In this document: positions 35,179-44,068 of the stretch, piece by piece
How positions within the stretch are numbered: the stretch's first letter is position 1
Layout: every line of letters starts with the position of its first letter
Origin: Pedobacter yulinensis
Lineage (GTDB): Bacteria; Bacteroidota; Bacteroidia; Sphingobacteriales; Sphingobacteriaceae
NCBI RefSeq assembly: GCF_003029735.1
Contig: NZ_KZ686270.1
Coordinates: 186,001 to 250,000, forward strand
DNA: 64,000 bases
Direction of reading: 5' to 3'
The notes under the pieces: generated by a model
The model's database searches: none
What the model saw: only the letters and a program-made list of their open reading frames with translations
Told to the model about the DNA's origin: nothing
Translations under genes and position numbers: made by a program

Positions 35179-35367
35179 ATGACTGCTAAAGAAGACAACG
35201 AGAAAAATCCGAGGAATGCAGAGGTCGAGCTGACGGAAGAGCAAAAGAAAGCCGACAAAGACGGCAACCAGGGTGATAGCGAGATCAGCACAGACCAGGA
35301 GAAGCCAGAAAGCGACATAGCCGAAAAAGGCGACAAGTTTGACCAGGCTGTAAACCCGGACACTTAA
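35179..35367 (+). CDS. Small acidic protein of unknown function
   Basis: A 62-residue, strongly charged protein (MTAKEDNEKNPRNAEVE to AVNPDT) with no hydrophobic segment, almost certainly disordered. It is exactly enclosed by the two copies of the structured repeat (35011-35106 and 35383-35475). No family recognised; resembles small stress-type proteins by composition only. Confidence 0.55.
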   Translation: MTAKEDNEKNPRNAEVELTEEQKKADKDGNQGDSEISTDQEKPESDIAEKGDKFDQAVNPDT

Positions 35368-35382
35368 GAAAAAAAATATTGC

Positions 35383-35475
35383 CTGCACAATATTCGTCCG
35401 CACAGGGCGTCTATATATGGAGAGCGTTAATTTAGATGGCGGGGATGCTGCGAAGCGGCATCTCCGCTTTTTTTG
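35383..35475 (+). repeat. Structured direct repeat, copy 2
   Basis: Second copy of the element, from CTGCACAATA (35383-35392) to the T tract ending about 35474. It differs from copy 1 by one T-to-G change in the 67-base core (35406-35472). An additional perfect inverted repeat AATATTG/CAATATT (35375-35381 with 35388-35394) overlaps its left edge and is not found in copy 1. Confidence 0.75.
35439..35474 (+). terminator. Terminator hairpin inside repeat copy 2
   Basis: Same 10-bp stem and 9-base loop as in copy 1, followed by eight T. It separates the small acidic gene from the hydrolase at 35504. Confidence 0.8.
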
Positions 35476-35503
35476 TTGACATAATTTTTCCGACCTTTAC
35501 AGC

Positions 35504-36313
35504 ATGTCTCTGTTCGTTACTTCCCTCAACTCCGGCAGCAATGGAAATTGTTATTATGTTGGCAATGACCGCGAAGCGGTCCTGGTCGATGCGGGGATTT
35601 CCTGCCGGGAAATCGAAAAACGAATGGCCCGCCTGGGCCTGGACGTGAACAAGGTTGCCGCCGTATTCATTTCTCACGAACATTCAGATCACATTCGCGG
35701 CCTTTCGGTGCTGGCACGCAAATACAGGTTGCCTGTCTACGTAACGGAGAAAACACGGCAGCAGCTTCGGCTTTTGCTGGACGAGCAGCGTACTTATTGC
35801 TTTTGTTCAGGCGATAGCATACAGATCGGGGACCTGACCGTGAAATGTTTTTTGAAGCGTCATGACGCCATCGACCCCCACAGTTTTGTGGTTGAAGGAG
35901 CTGGTGTCCGCGTCGGCGTTTTTACCGATCTGGGTGCCTGCTGCGAAGAACTGAGTGCACATTTCGGGCGCTGTCATGCTGCTTTCCTGGAAAGCAATTA
36001 TTGCGAAGACATGCTTGAAAGAGGCCGTTACCCCTATTTCCTGAAAAACCGCATTAAAGGTGGTTACGGGCACCTGTCGAACAGGCAGGCACTCGATGTC
36101 TTCCTTTCCTACCGTTCAGAATACCTTAACCTGCTGCTTTTGGCTCACCTCTCGCGCGACAACAACGACCCCCAGCTGGTTGCCGACCTTTTCGGCGCCC
36201 ACGCCGGGCAAACCCGGGTTGTGGTGGCTTCTCGGTATGAAGAGACGCCGGTTTTCAGGGTGCATACTACGCACCTGGTACCAGCCAGCCCAGTCCAGGC
36301 CACACTCTTCTGA
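35504..36313 (+). CDS. MBL-fold metallo-hydrolase (YycJ/WalJ-like)
   Basis: A 269-residue metallo-beta-lactamase-fold protein of the YycJ type, possibly an exonuclease or phosphodiesterase. The N-terminal SLNSGSNGNCYYVG segment and the metal-binding HEHSDH motif (about residues 57-62), together with RHDAIDPHSFVVE and the LAHLSRDNNDP motif near the C-terminus, are typical. It starts 29 bases after the repeat terminator and precedes dinB by 38 bases, suggesting a joint transcript. Confidence 0.88.
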   Translation: MSLFVTSLNSGSNGNCYYVGNDREAVLVDAGISCREIEKRMARLGLDVNKVAAVFISHEHSDHIRGLSVLARKYRLPVYVTEKTRQQLRLLLDEQRTYCFCSGDSIQIGDLTVKCFLKRHDAIDPHSFVVEGAGVRVGVFTDLGACCEELSAHFGRCHAAFLESNYCEDMLERGRYPYFLKNRIKGGYGHLSNRQALDVFLSYRSEYLNLLLLAHLSRDNNDPQLVADLFGAHAGQTRVVVASRYEETPVFRVHTTHLVPASPVQATLF

Positions 36314-36351
36314 TTGAAAATCCCGGAAATATCCCGAATTTACCCCTTGCC

Positions 36352-37449
36352 ATGGAACAGGCTGTTAAACCCTTTCGTAAGATCATCCACATAGACATGG
36401 ACGCATTTTATGCATCGGTCGAACAGCGTGATTTTCCGGAATACCGTGGCAAAGCGATCGTAGTTGGCGGACCGCCAGACAGCCGGGGTGTGGTAACAAC
36501 CGCCAGTTATGAAGCCAGGCAGTTTGGGGTGCGCTCGGCGATGCCCTGCGCGCAAGCGGCTAAACTTTGTCCGCATGCACTTTTCGTACCGCCCCGGTTT
36601 GACGCTTATAAGAAAGTTTCCCAGGAAATCCGGGCAATTTTCCGGCGCTATACCGATCTGATCGAGCCCCTGTCGCTTGATGAGGCGTACCTCGATGTAA
36701 CGACTGATAAAATGGGCATCGGTTCAGCACTTGATATAGCCCGCCACATCAAAGATGCAATCAGGAATGAGCTCAGCCTCACGGCTTCTGCCGGTGTTTC
36801 CATCAACAAGTTTCTTGCTAAGATCGCTTCAGATCTGCAGAAACCCGATGGCCTTACTTTCATCGGCCCATCCCGCGCAGCGGTCTTTATGGAAAGCCTG
36901 CCGGTCGAAAAATTCTTCGGGGTCGGTAAGGTTACCGCTACCAAAATGAAAAATATGGGCTTGCACACCGGGGCAGACCTGCTTAAATTGTCTGAAGCAG
37001 AGTTGCGCATGCGCTTTGGAAAAACCGGCGGATTTTACTACCAGGTGGTCAGGGGCATTGATAACCGGCCCGTACAGGCGCACCGGGAAACAAAATCTGT
37101 AGCCGCCGAAGACACATTCAGCGAAGACACAGCAGACCAGGGAACGCTCCGAACCCAACTTATACGACTGGCTGCCATCATTGCCGGCCGCGTAAACCGC
37201 AGCGAGTTAAAAGGGAGGACCCTGACACTCAAAGTGAAATTTGCCGACTTCAGACAGATTACCCGCAGCCGCACCCAGGAAGAGGTTTTTGATACGGCCG
37301 AAGCAATAGCTGACGCCGCGCTTGCCCTCCTGGAAAAGGCGGCAGACGGTAAACAGAAAATTCGCCTGCTGGGCATCAGTCTGTCTAATTTTCAGTCGCA
37401 GCCTGCGGGGCCGAGCGTCCAGCTTTCCCTTTTTGAGGAGCTTCCTTAA
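36352..37449 (+). CDS. dinB: DNA polymerase IV
   Basis: A 365-residue Y-family translesion polymerase. Catalytic acids appear in HIDMDAFYASVEQ (about 13-25) and LSLDEAYLDVT (about 102-112), followed by thumb, and little-finger domains. The C-terminus QLSLFEELP is a beta-clamp-binding motif. The 3' end overlaps the convergent topoisomerase gene by 65 bases, so the clamp motif is encoded within the overlap. Confidence 0.95.
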   Translation: MEQAVKPFRKIIHIDMDAFYASVEQRDFPEYRGKAIVVGGPPDSRGVVTTASYEARQFGVRSAMPCAQAAKLCPHALFVPPRFDAYKKVSQEIRAIFRRYTDLIEPLSLDEAYLDVTTDKMGIGSALDIARHIKDAIRNELSLTASAGVSINKFLAKIASDLQKPDGLTFIGPSRAAVFMESLPVEKFFGVGKVTATKMKNMGLHTGADLLKLSEAELRMRFGKTGGFYYQVVRGIDNRPVQAHRETKSVAAEDTFSEDTADQGTLRTQLIRLAAIIAGRVNRSELKGRTLTLKVKFADFRQITRSRTQEEVFDTAEAIADAALALLEKAADGKQKIRLLGISLSNFQSQPAGPSVQLSLFEELP

Positions 37450-38500
37450 TCGCTGCCACTTCAGCGCTTACAGCTTTCAGAAAAGCCAGAAGCACTTTCT
37501 CGTCGCTTTCAAGCCCGCTGAGTTGGGTTTTCTGAGCAGGTTTTACTTTTTTCAGGAACTGACCGAGTTGGTCATTTTCAAAAGCCTCGAGCAGCATGGG
37601 GTACACATAAGAGCTTTTACACACCGCGCGGGTGTTGCCCAGTTTGAAAGCGACGCAGTCGAGCACATCAACGATCAGTTTTTTGCGTGGGCGCTGATCT
37701 CCGGCCTGGAAACACTGGGCCATTTGCCTGAAGGCCTCAAGCGTACCGCCCCAGGTTCTGAAGTCTTTTGCGGTAAAGTCGCTTCCTGTAATTTCCTGGA
37801 TGTACGCATTGATGCGTCCCGAGTCGACACTTCGCCTGCTCCCATCCGGGAGGTAATACTGGAACAGCTCCTGCCCGGGTATTTCGCGGCACTTTTTTAC
37901 CAGTTTGGCCAGATTCCGGTCGGTTAAGCGCACCTGCTGCTGTACACCTTTTTTTCCCACAAAACTCAACTCGAGTTTGGAACCGTTAATAACGGCATGT
38001 TTGTCGCGAAGTGTGCTCAGTCCGAAAGACCCATGCTTGCGTTTGTAACTTTCATTGCCGATGCGGATCAGTGTTTTCTGCATAACGTCGACACAAATGG
38101 CCAGAACCTTTCGTTCGTCCAGTTTTTTGCGGCGCAAATCAGTTAGAATCTGTTTCCTGGCACGGGGCAGTACACGTGCAAACTCAGCCAGCCTGAAATA
38201 CTTTGCATCTGAACGCCGGCTTGTCCATTTCGGGTGGTAGCGGTACTGCTTGCGTCCGGCCGCATCAATTCCCGTTGCCTGCAGGTAGGCATTGGGCGAA
38301 ACGGCAATCCAGACATTGGTCCAGGCGGGCGGCAGGACAAGCTTTTTGACGCGGTCCAGCTGTTTCTCATCGGTAACCCGGGCGCCTTTTGCATCTAGGT
38401 AATAAAAAGCACCCGGTTCGCCCATGCGCCGAATGCCCGCCGTACTGTCAGTGACATAAATGAGGCCGCTTTCTTTAACTTCCTGCAGGGTATCGATCAT
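37385..38500 (-). CDS. DNA topoisomerase IB
   Basis: A 371-residue bacterial type IB topoisomerase, relaxing supercoils through a 3'-phosphotyrosine intermediate. Motifs seen are RYHPKWTSRRS in the N-terminal domain, YKRKHGSFGLSTLRDKH, the arginine in DFRTWGGTLEAF and the catalytic tyrosine in KSSYVYP. The C-terminal tail is Lys/Ala-rich and lies in the overlap with dinB. The gene is divergent from fmt with 49 bases between. Confidence 0.9.
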   Translation of the reverse strand: MIDTLQEVKESGLIYVTDSTAGIRRMGEPGAFYYLDAKGARVTDEKQLDRVKKLVLPPAWTNVWIAVSPNAYLQATGIDAAGRKQYRYHPKWTSRRSDAKYFRLAEFARVLPRARKQILTDLRRKKLDERKVLAICVDVMQKTLIRIGNESYKRKHGSFGLSTLRDKHAVINGSKLELSFVGKKGVQQQVRLTDRNLAKLVKKCREIPGQELFQYYLPDGSRRSVDSGRINAYIQEITGSDFTAKDFRTWGGTLEAFRQMAQCFQAGDQRPRKKLIVDVLDCVAFKLGNTRAVCKSSYVYPMLLEAFENDQLGQFLKKVKPAQKTQLSGLESDEKVLLAFLKAVSAEVAAIKEAPQKGKAGRSAPQAATEN

Positions 38501-38549
38501 CAGATGCGTTTATTTTTTAGTTATTTTGCAGGAGATTAACACAAGGTGT

Positions 38550-39458
38550 ATGAGAATAGTTTTTATGGGCACGCCCGATTTTGCAGTGGCTTCATTGAAT
38601 GCCCTTTTAGAGGCAGGATTTGAAGTTGTTGCCGTTGTTACCGCTGCCGATAAGCCGGCTGGCCGCGGGCAAAAACTGCAGGAGAGTGCCGTTAAACGCT
38701 TTGCAGTGCAGAAGGGTTTGCCCGTACTGCAGCCTGAAAAACTGCGTGACGAGGCGTTCCTGAACGATCTCGCTGCTTTTAAAGCCAACCTGCAGGTGGT
38801 GGTTGCGTTCCGTATGCTGCCCGAAGTCGTATGGAACATGCCTGAAAAGGGGACGATCAACCTTCATGCATCGCTTTTACCCCAATACCGCGGCGCGGCA
38901 CCAATTAATCATGCCATTATAAATGGCGAAACCGAAACCGGCGTTAGCACGTTCCTGCTGCAGCATGAAATTGATACCGGCGCGATCTTGTTTTCCGAGC
39001 GCGTGCCGATCGGCCCGGATGAAACCGCCGGCCAGCTCCATGACAAACTGATGGAAACCGGGGCAGAACTGCTGGTGCGAACTGTCGGCGCCATTGCAAC
39101 AGGCGAAGCCGCCGGGCAGCCGCAGCCGCAAACCGCTGAGCTTAAACATGCACCGAAAATTTTCAAGGAATTCTGCAAAGTGAATTGGGCACAGCCTGCA
39201 GAAACGGTGTACAATCACATCAGGGGTCTCAGCCCCTACCCCGCAGCCTTTACCGAACTGAACGGCAAAACGCTTAAAATATTCGGTGCAACAGTACAGA
39301 AGACGGAGCCTGCGGTACAGCCGGGTGCATTTTTAACAGATGGAAAAGAATACCTCAAATTTGCGGCGCGGGATGGTTTTATCAGCATCACTGACTTGCA
39401 ATATGAAGGAAAAAAGAGAATGCCGGTAGCCGAGTTCCTGCGCGGCATGCGCCTATAA
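38550..39458 (+). CDS. fmt: Methionyl-tRNA formyltransferase
   Basis: A 302-residue enzyme that formylates initiator Met-tRNA using 10-formyltetrahydrofolate. The start MRIVFMGTPDFAV, the catalytic NLHASLLPQYRGAAPI segment (about 109-124) and ETGVSTFLLQHEIDTG are diagnostic; the C-terminal tRNA-binding domain contains IRGLSPYPAAF. The ATG at 38550 fits the family N-terminus. It overlaps the convergent aminotransferase by 6 bases. Confidence 0.96.
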   Translation: MRIVFMGTPDFAVASLNALLEAGFEVVAVVTAADKPAGRGQKLQESAVKRFAVQKGLPVLQPEKLRDEAFLNDLAAFKANLQVVVAFRMLPEVVWNMPEKGTINLHASLLPQYRGAAPINHAIINGETETGVSTFLLQHEIDTGAILFSERVPIGPDETAGQLHDKLMETGAELLVRTVGAIATGEAAGQPQPQTAELKHAPKIFKEFCKVNWAQPAETVYNHIRGLSPYPAAFTELNGKTLKIFGATVQKTEPAVQPGAFLTDGKEYLKFAARDGFISITDLQYEGKKRMPVAEFLRGMRL

Positions 39459-40295
39459 CAGCGGCTCGTTCAATTTTTGCGAAAGGAACCTTGACATTTC
39501 GTTGAAGTAACGCTTGCGACCATACCCCATTACCCAGGAAATCCCTGATGCCGCATTGGTAACAAATACCTCTTCTGCTTCATTTAATATTTCGGGGTTG
39601 ATCTGTGCCTCGACGAGCGGAATATCATGCACCTTTGCCAGCCGCATAACCTCCCGGCGCATGACTCCGGCAATACACCCCTCGCTGAGCGCCGGCGTAT
39701 ACAATTGTTTGTTGTACACCACGAAGACATTGGCACTCAGGCTCTCGCATAAAAATCCATCCTGGTTCAGGATAAAAGCATCGTCGAGCTGGTGTGTTTT
39801 CCGGTAAATGCCGGCCATAACGTACAGCAGTGCGTTGGCAGTTTTAAAGTTCGCGAGCGGGCCGGCCGGCTTGGTCAACTCATCATACACGTCGACAATA
39901 AGGCCCTTGCGGTTAAATTCATACTGGGCATGGGGTACAGCCCAGCTCTGCAGGAGGTAACCGCAGCGGTTGGTGGCCGGCGTATAAAGGCCATCCCCGT
40001 CGCGAAACACCGAAAGCCTGAGCCGGGCATTGGTGTGCCGGTTTTTTTTTGTCAGTTCAGCTGCTTTCTGCTTCAGAAAATAGCCGTCGAGCAGGGTACC
40101 TCCTTCCATTTTCAGCGCTTTCATGCCGGCCTGCAGCCTGTCGGCATGCTCATCGGGAAAGGCAAGGACTCCCTTCATCATGCGCATTGTCTCGAACAAG
40201 CCATCGCCGTATCTGAAAGCTCGGTTTTCGGCATTTAAGACTGCTGCACCTGCCGGGTGGAATTCGTCCTGAAAAAGAATGTACTCTCTGACCAT
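39453..40295 (-). CDS. Class IV aminotransferase (possible aminodeoxychorismate lyase)
   Basis: A 280-residue fold-type IV PLP enzyme. RYGDGLFETMR near residues 28-38 and the PLP lysine K151 in ANFKTANALLY are clear; the C-terminal GCIAGVMRREVM and VFVTNAASGISWV motifs are typical. It could be aminodeoxychorismate lyase (PabC), a branched-chain or a D-amino-acid aminotransferase. A pabB gene lies 12 kb away, which gives slight support to PabC. Its start is 4 bases from the stop of the RluD-like gene, so they are cotranscribed. Confidence 0.78.
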   Translation of the reverse strand: MVREYILFQDEFHPAGAAVLNAENRAFRYGDGLFETMRMMKGVLAFPDEHADRLQAGMKALKMEGGTLLDGYFLKQKAAELTKKNRHTNARLRLSVFRDGDGLYTPATNRCGYLLQSWAVPHAQYEFNRKGLIVDVYDELTKPAGPLANFKTANALLYVMAGIYRKTHQLDDAFILNQDGFLCESLSANVFVVYNKQLYTPALSEGCIAGVMRREVMRLAKVHDIPLVEAQINPEILNEAEEVFVTNAASGISWVMGYGRKRYFNEMSRFLSQKLNEPLL

Positions 40296-40299
40296 GTAG

Positions 40300-41331
40300 T
40301 TATTGCTGCTGGTTGCTGTAGTTTGTCCATTTCTCCAGCACCGATGTGAAATCTGCAGGCAAAGGTACTTCGAAATGCATGTATTTTCGCGTATCAGGAT
40401 GAATAAAACCTAGGCTTTGGGCGTGCAGCGCCTGCCGGGGCATCAGTTCAAAACAATTCTGCACAAATTGCTTGTACCTGGTAAACGTTGTACCCTTCAA
40501 TATCTTATCACCACCGTAGGTAGAATCGTTAAATAGCGGATGGCCGATGTGCTTCATGTGCGCCCGGATCTGGTGTGTGCGCCCGGTCTCAAGTTCGCAA
40601 CTGATCAGCGTCAGGTAACCCAGCCGCTCCAGCACCTTGTAATGGGTACGCGACCACTTCCCTTTATCAGCATCCTGGTAAACGTCCATAATTTTGCGGT
40701 CTTTCAGGCTGCGCCCGATGTATCCCTCCACCAGGCCGTCGGCGGCTATATCGCCCCAGACCAGCGCCAGGTACCGGCGCGTAATTGAATGGTCAAAAAA
40801 CTGCTTGGCCAGGAAAGTAATGGCCTTGTCGTTTTTGCTGATCAGCAACAGTCCGGAGGTATCTTTGTCTATGCGGTGTACCAGGCCCGGGCGGCCATCA
40901 TTGCCCGGCAATTGCGGCAATTGGGAAAAGTGGTAAACGAGCGCATTGACCAGGGTGCCGCTGTAATTATTGAAGCCTGGATGCACCACCATGCCTGCCG
41001 GTTTGTTGACCAGCAGCAGCGATTCATCTTCGTAAACGATATCAAGCGGAATGTTTTCAGGATACACCTCGGTGTCACGTGGCGGATGCGGCAAAACGAT
41101 CGACACCTCATCAAGCGGTTTGACCTTGTAATTGGACTTGGCAGGTTTTCCGTTCACCAGCACACTGCCCGCCTCGACCGCATTCTGAATGCGGTTACGA
41201 GAGGCGTTCTCAATACGCTGTACTAAAAATTTGTCAAGCCGCAGCATCGACTGCCCTTTATCTGCTACAACTTTGAAATGTTCGTACAGATCCTGTTCGT
41301 CCAAATCGCCTGCAAAAACCTCGTTTTCCAT
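40300..41331 (-). CDS. RluA/RluD-family pseudouridine synthase
   Basis: A 343-residue pseudouridine synthase, probably of large-subunit rRNA (RluD-like). An S4 RNA-binding domain (about residues 31-90, LDKFLVQRI) precedes the catalytic domain with Asp155 in HRIDKDTSGLLL and the RTHQIRAHMKHIGHPL motif. First gene of the leftward pair with the class IV aminotransferase. Confidence 0.92.
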   Translation of the reverse strand: MENEVFAGDLDEQDLYEHFKVVADKGQSMLRLDKFLVQRIENASRNRIQNAVEAGSVLVNGKPAKSNYKVKPLDEVSIVLPHPPRDTEVYPENIPLDIVYEDESLLLVNKPAGMVVHPGFNNYSGTLVNALVYHFSQLPQLPGNDGRPGLVHRIDKDTSGLLLISKNDKAITFLAKQFFDHSITRRYLALVWGDIAADGLVEGYIGRSLKDRKIMDVYQDADKGKWSRTHYKVLERLGYLTLISCELETGRTHQIRAHMKHIGHPLFNDSTYGGDKILKGTTFTRYKQFVQNCFELMPRQALHAQSLGFIHPDTRKYMHFEVPLPADFTSVLEKWTNYSNQQQ

Positions 41332-41630
41332 TCGGCAAAATTAATCTTTCCATTTTACATTTCAATCTGCAGGAAATTGGCTTGCTCTTTGTAGAACCGG
41401 ATATGCTTTAAATTGGATACCATGAAAACTTTTACTGATAACGTTAAAATCATCCTCAACTTTTTTCCGTATCTTATCAGAAAGATCTACTTCCGCCCGT
41501 AACTGCCGTTCCGCATATGGATAAAAAGCTACACATCACCATCTGCTACATTTGAAACACCTGTTCCGGTTTCGGCTGGGAAGCGGTACCCCGTTGTGTA
41601 CTTTCCAATTGCAATTGTTAACTTTCCGGC
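41332..41630. other. Divergent gap between the RluD-like and ACC deaminase-like genes
   Basis: About 300 bases containing the 26-codon frame described at 41422 and, before the deaminase start, a CAATTGCAATTG palindrome near 41608-41619 of unknown meaning. No consensus promoter found. Confidence 0.4.
41422..41502 (+). CDS. Possible 26-residue hydrophobic-cationic peptide
   Basis: An open frame with ATG at 41422 encoding MKTFTDNVKIIL, then NFFPYLIRKIYFRP and a TAA at 41500-41502. The sequence is amphipathic, with Lys/Arg and aromatic residues in the second half, a pattern of a small membrane-associated protein. No family and no adjacent partner; could be chance in a 300-base gap. Confidence 0.33.
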   Translation: MKTFTDNVKIILNFFPYLIRKIYFRP

Positions 41631-42500
41631 ATGCTTTTACCAAGTCCGGTGCATCAGATTATATTGCCCTCGGGTGCAGGGATATCGGTTAAACGTGATG
41701 ACCTGATCGATCCATATGTTTCGGGCAATAAGTGGCGTAAATTAAAATACCACCTCAACATCGCCGGTGCGCAGGGAAAAACGCACCTTGTTACCTTTGG
41801 GGGTGCCTGGTCCAACCACCTGCTGGCTACTGCCGCCGCTGCCGCCAGATACGGTTTTTCGGCAACCGGTTACGTGCGGGGCGAACTTGCAGGCAATGAA
41901 TTGCTTTTTCTTTGTTCTCTTTTCGGCATGCGGCTCGTGCCAACCGAACGGAGCTCCTACCGGGACAAACATCAGATTTTCGAACACTTTCATGGCAGCG
42001 AAGAAGTGGCCTATTTCATTGATGAAGGCGGATCAGGTGAGCCGGCTGTTCAGGGCTGCACTGAGATCATTGCTGAACTTAACGACAGGTATGACCACAT
42101 TGTTGTGGCCGCAGGCACAGGCACAACAGCTGCCGGCCTGCTAACAGGCATTGTCGGTGCCGGCCTGCATACCCGGCTGCATGTGATACCTGTTTTGAAA
42201 CCGGGAGGATTCCTGGCTGCGGATATCGGCGCCTGGTGCAGCGATACGTCGCAGTTGTCTTTGCATACCGATTACCATTTCGGCGGTTACGCCAAAACCA
42301 CGCCTGAATTACTTCGTTTCATTGCTGGGCTGGCGCGCAACACCGGCATGCTGACCGATCCGGTTTATACCGGAAAGATGTTTTTTGCCCTGAACGACCT
42401 GATTGTAGACGGTGTAATCGACCAGGCCTCGAGCATCCTGGCCATTCACACCGGTGGCCTGACCGGCCTGCTGGGCAAACGCCAGGCCTTTAGCAGCTAG
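41631..42500 (+). CDS. ACC deaminase / D-cysteine desulfhydrase family protein
   Basis: A 289-residue PLP enzyme of fold type II. The PLP lysine is K34 in VSGNKWRKLKYH, and the TFGGAWSNHLLATAAAA and AAGTGTTAAGLLTG phosphate-binding loops match the ACC deaminase/D-cysteine desulfhydrase group. It is about 40 residues shorter than typical members, which mostly shortens the N-terminus. The true substrate is uncertain: ACC deaminase, D-cysteine desulfhydrase or another beta-eliminating enzyme. Confidence 0.8.
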   Translation: MLLPSPVHQIILPSGAGISVKRDDLIDPYVSGNKWRKLKYHLNIAGAQGKTHLVTFGGAWSNHLLATAAAAARYGFSATGYVRGELAGNELLFLCSLFGMRLVPTERSSYRDKHQIFEHFHGSEEVAYFIDEGGSGEPAVQGCTEIIAELNDRYDHIVVAAGTGTTAAGLLTGIVGAGLHTRLHVIPVLKPGGFLAADIGAWCSDTSQLSLHTDYHFGGYAKTTPELLRFIAGLARNTGMLTDPVYTGKMFFALNDLIVDGVIDQASSILAIHTGGLTGLLGKRQAFSS

Positions 42501-42681
42501 TGTCCATCAGCAGCTCTGCAGCCAGGGTCCGGGCTCAGCGCTGGAGCGCCGCACTTGAACCAGAAATTATTTCCAATTATTTTTCCGGGGTCGAAAACAT
42601 ATTTTAAATCGTTTAAACCCGGAATTGACCATAAAACAACGACCCAAAAATCTGGTCGTGCCGGTCTGAAAACCCGATCCA

Positions 42682-42712
42682 TTTGCAATTACGGCCCATT
42701 CTGCTAATTTTG
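42682..42712 (+). promoter_or_regulatory. Promoter of lysine 6-transaminase
   Basis: TTTG (42682-42685), exactly 19 bases, TAATTTTG (42705-42712): a full match to the Bacteroidota -33/-7 promoter, with the ATG 22 bases beyond. Confidence 0.65.
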
Positions 42713-42734
42713 GAAAAGACCAGCAAAACAGATT

Positions 42735-44066
42735 ATGTACCAGCTTTCAGTTGCCCCATCAGCGGTTTCGGCCACACTCAGCCGCCATATTCTAGCCGAC
42801 GGTTTCGACCTGACGTACGACATGGAGAGAAGTCAGGGTGCCTACCTTTTCGATTCCAAACACGACCGGCGGCTACTCGACTTCTTCACCTGTTTTGCCT
42901 CTGTCCCCCTGGGATACAACCACCCAAAAATGACAGGCGATGAGGAATTCAAAAAGAATTTGCTGCTTGCTGCGATGGCAAACCCATCCAATTCTGATGT
43001 GTATACGCAGCAGTACGCGGAGTTCGTTAAAACATTTAGCCGGGTCGGGATACCTGATTATCTGCCTCATGCTTTCTTTATTGCAGGTGGCGCGCTCGCC
43101 ATTGAGAACGCGCTAAAAGTAGCCATGGACTGGAAAGTCCAGAAGAATTTTGCCCGTGGTTACAAGGAAGAAAAGGGATTCAAGGTCATTCATTTCGAAA
43201 AGGCCTTTCACGGTCGCAGCGGGTATACGCTCAGCCTGACCAATACCATTCCCGAAAAAACGAAATGGTTTGCTAAATTCGACTGGCCGCGCGTAAGTAC
43301 GCCGCAGCTGCATTTTCCTTTAAACGAGGAGAACCTGGCGCTTGCCGAAAGAACCGAAGCTCAGTCGCTTGAGCAGGTTAAACAAGCTTTTGCCGCGCAC
43401 AAGGATGACATTTGCGCCATTATTATAGAGCCCATTCAATCTGAAGGGGGCGACAACCACCTGCGCGAGGAGTTTCTGATCGCGCTGAAACAACTGGCCG
43501 ATGAAAACGAAGCCATGTTGATTTACGACGAGGTGCAGACCGGCGTGGGCCTGACCGGCAAATTCTGGTGCCACCAGCATTTCAGCGAAGCAGCCCAGCC
43601 CGATATCCTGGCTTTCGGTAAAAAAATGCAGGTTTGCGGTATCCTGGCTGGCAAAAAAGTAGATGAGATCGAAGGCAATGTGTTCAGGGTCGCTTCCCGC
43701 ATCAACTCTACCTGGGGCGGAAACCTCACCGACATGGTCAGGTCTACACAGGTTCTGAATATTATTGAAGAAGACGGCCTGTGTGAAAATGCGGCGCGGG
43801 TTGGCGGCTATCTGTTTGAGAACCTGGAACGCCTCTCTGAACAATTCGGAAAAATGTCGAACGTGCGTGGTCGCGGGCTGCTCTGTTCATTTGATTTTCC
43901 GGAAAAAGCCATGCGGGATGCGTTCATTGCAGCGGGTCTCGCCCGTAACGTCATGTTCCTTGGCTGCGGTGAAAGGACCATTCGTTTCCGTCCGGCACTT
44001 TGCATTGAGCAGGGCCACATCGATGAAGGCCTGGAAGTGATGGAAAAGATCCTGCCGGTGATTTGA
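42735..44066 (+). CDS. lat: L-lysine 6-transaminase
   Basis: A 443-residue class III PLP aminotransferase of the lysine 6-transaminase type, making 2-aminoadipate 6-semialdehyde from lysine and 2-oxoglutarate. The chain matches the family from LLDFFTCFASVPLGYNHP, through FHGRSGYTLSLTNT and EPIQSEGGDNH, to the PLP lysine K296 in FGKKMQVCG. It has its own promoter and converges with the acyl-CoA dehydrogenase, whose stop is 2 bases away. Together they hint at lysine degradation toward glutaryl-CoA. Confidence 0.92.
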   Translation: MYQLSVAPSAVSATLSRHILADGFDLTYDMERSQGAYLFDSKHDRRLLDFFTCFASVPLGYNHPKMTGDEEFKKNLLLAAMANPSNSDVYTQQYAEFVKTFSRVGIPDYLPHAFFIAGGALAIENALKVAMDWKVQKNFARGYKEEKGFKVIHFEKAFHGRSGYTLSLTNTIPEKTKWFAKFDWPRVSTPQLHFPLNEENLALAERTEAQSLEQVKQAFAAHKDDICAIIIEPIQSEGGDNHLREEFLIALKQLADENEAMLIYDEVQTGVGLTGKFWCHQHFSEAAQPDILAFGKKMQVCGILAGKKVDEIEGNVFRVASRINSTWGGNLTDMVRSTQVLNIIEEDGLCENAARVGGYLFENLERLSEQFGKMSNVRGRGLLCSFDFPEKAMRDAFIAAGLARNVMFLGCGERTIRFRPALCIEQGHIDEGLEVMEKILPVI

Positions 44067-44068
44067 GA

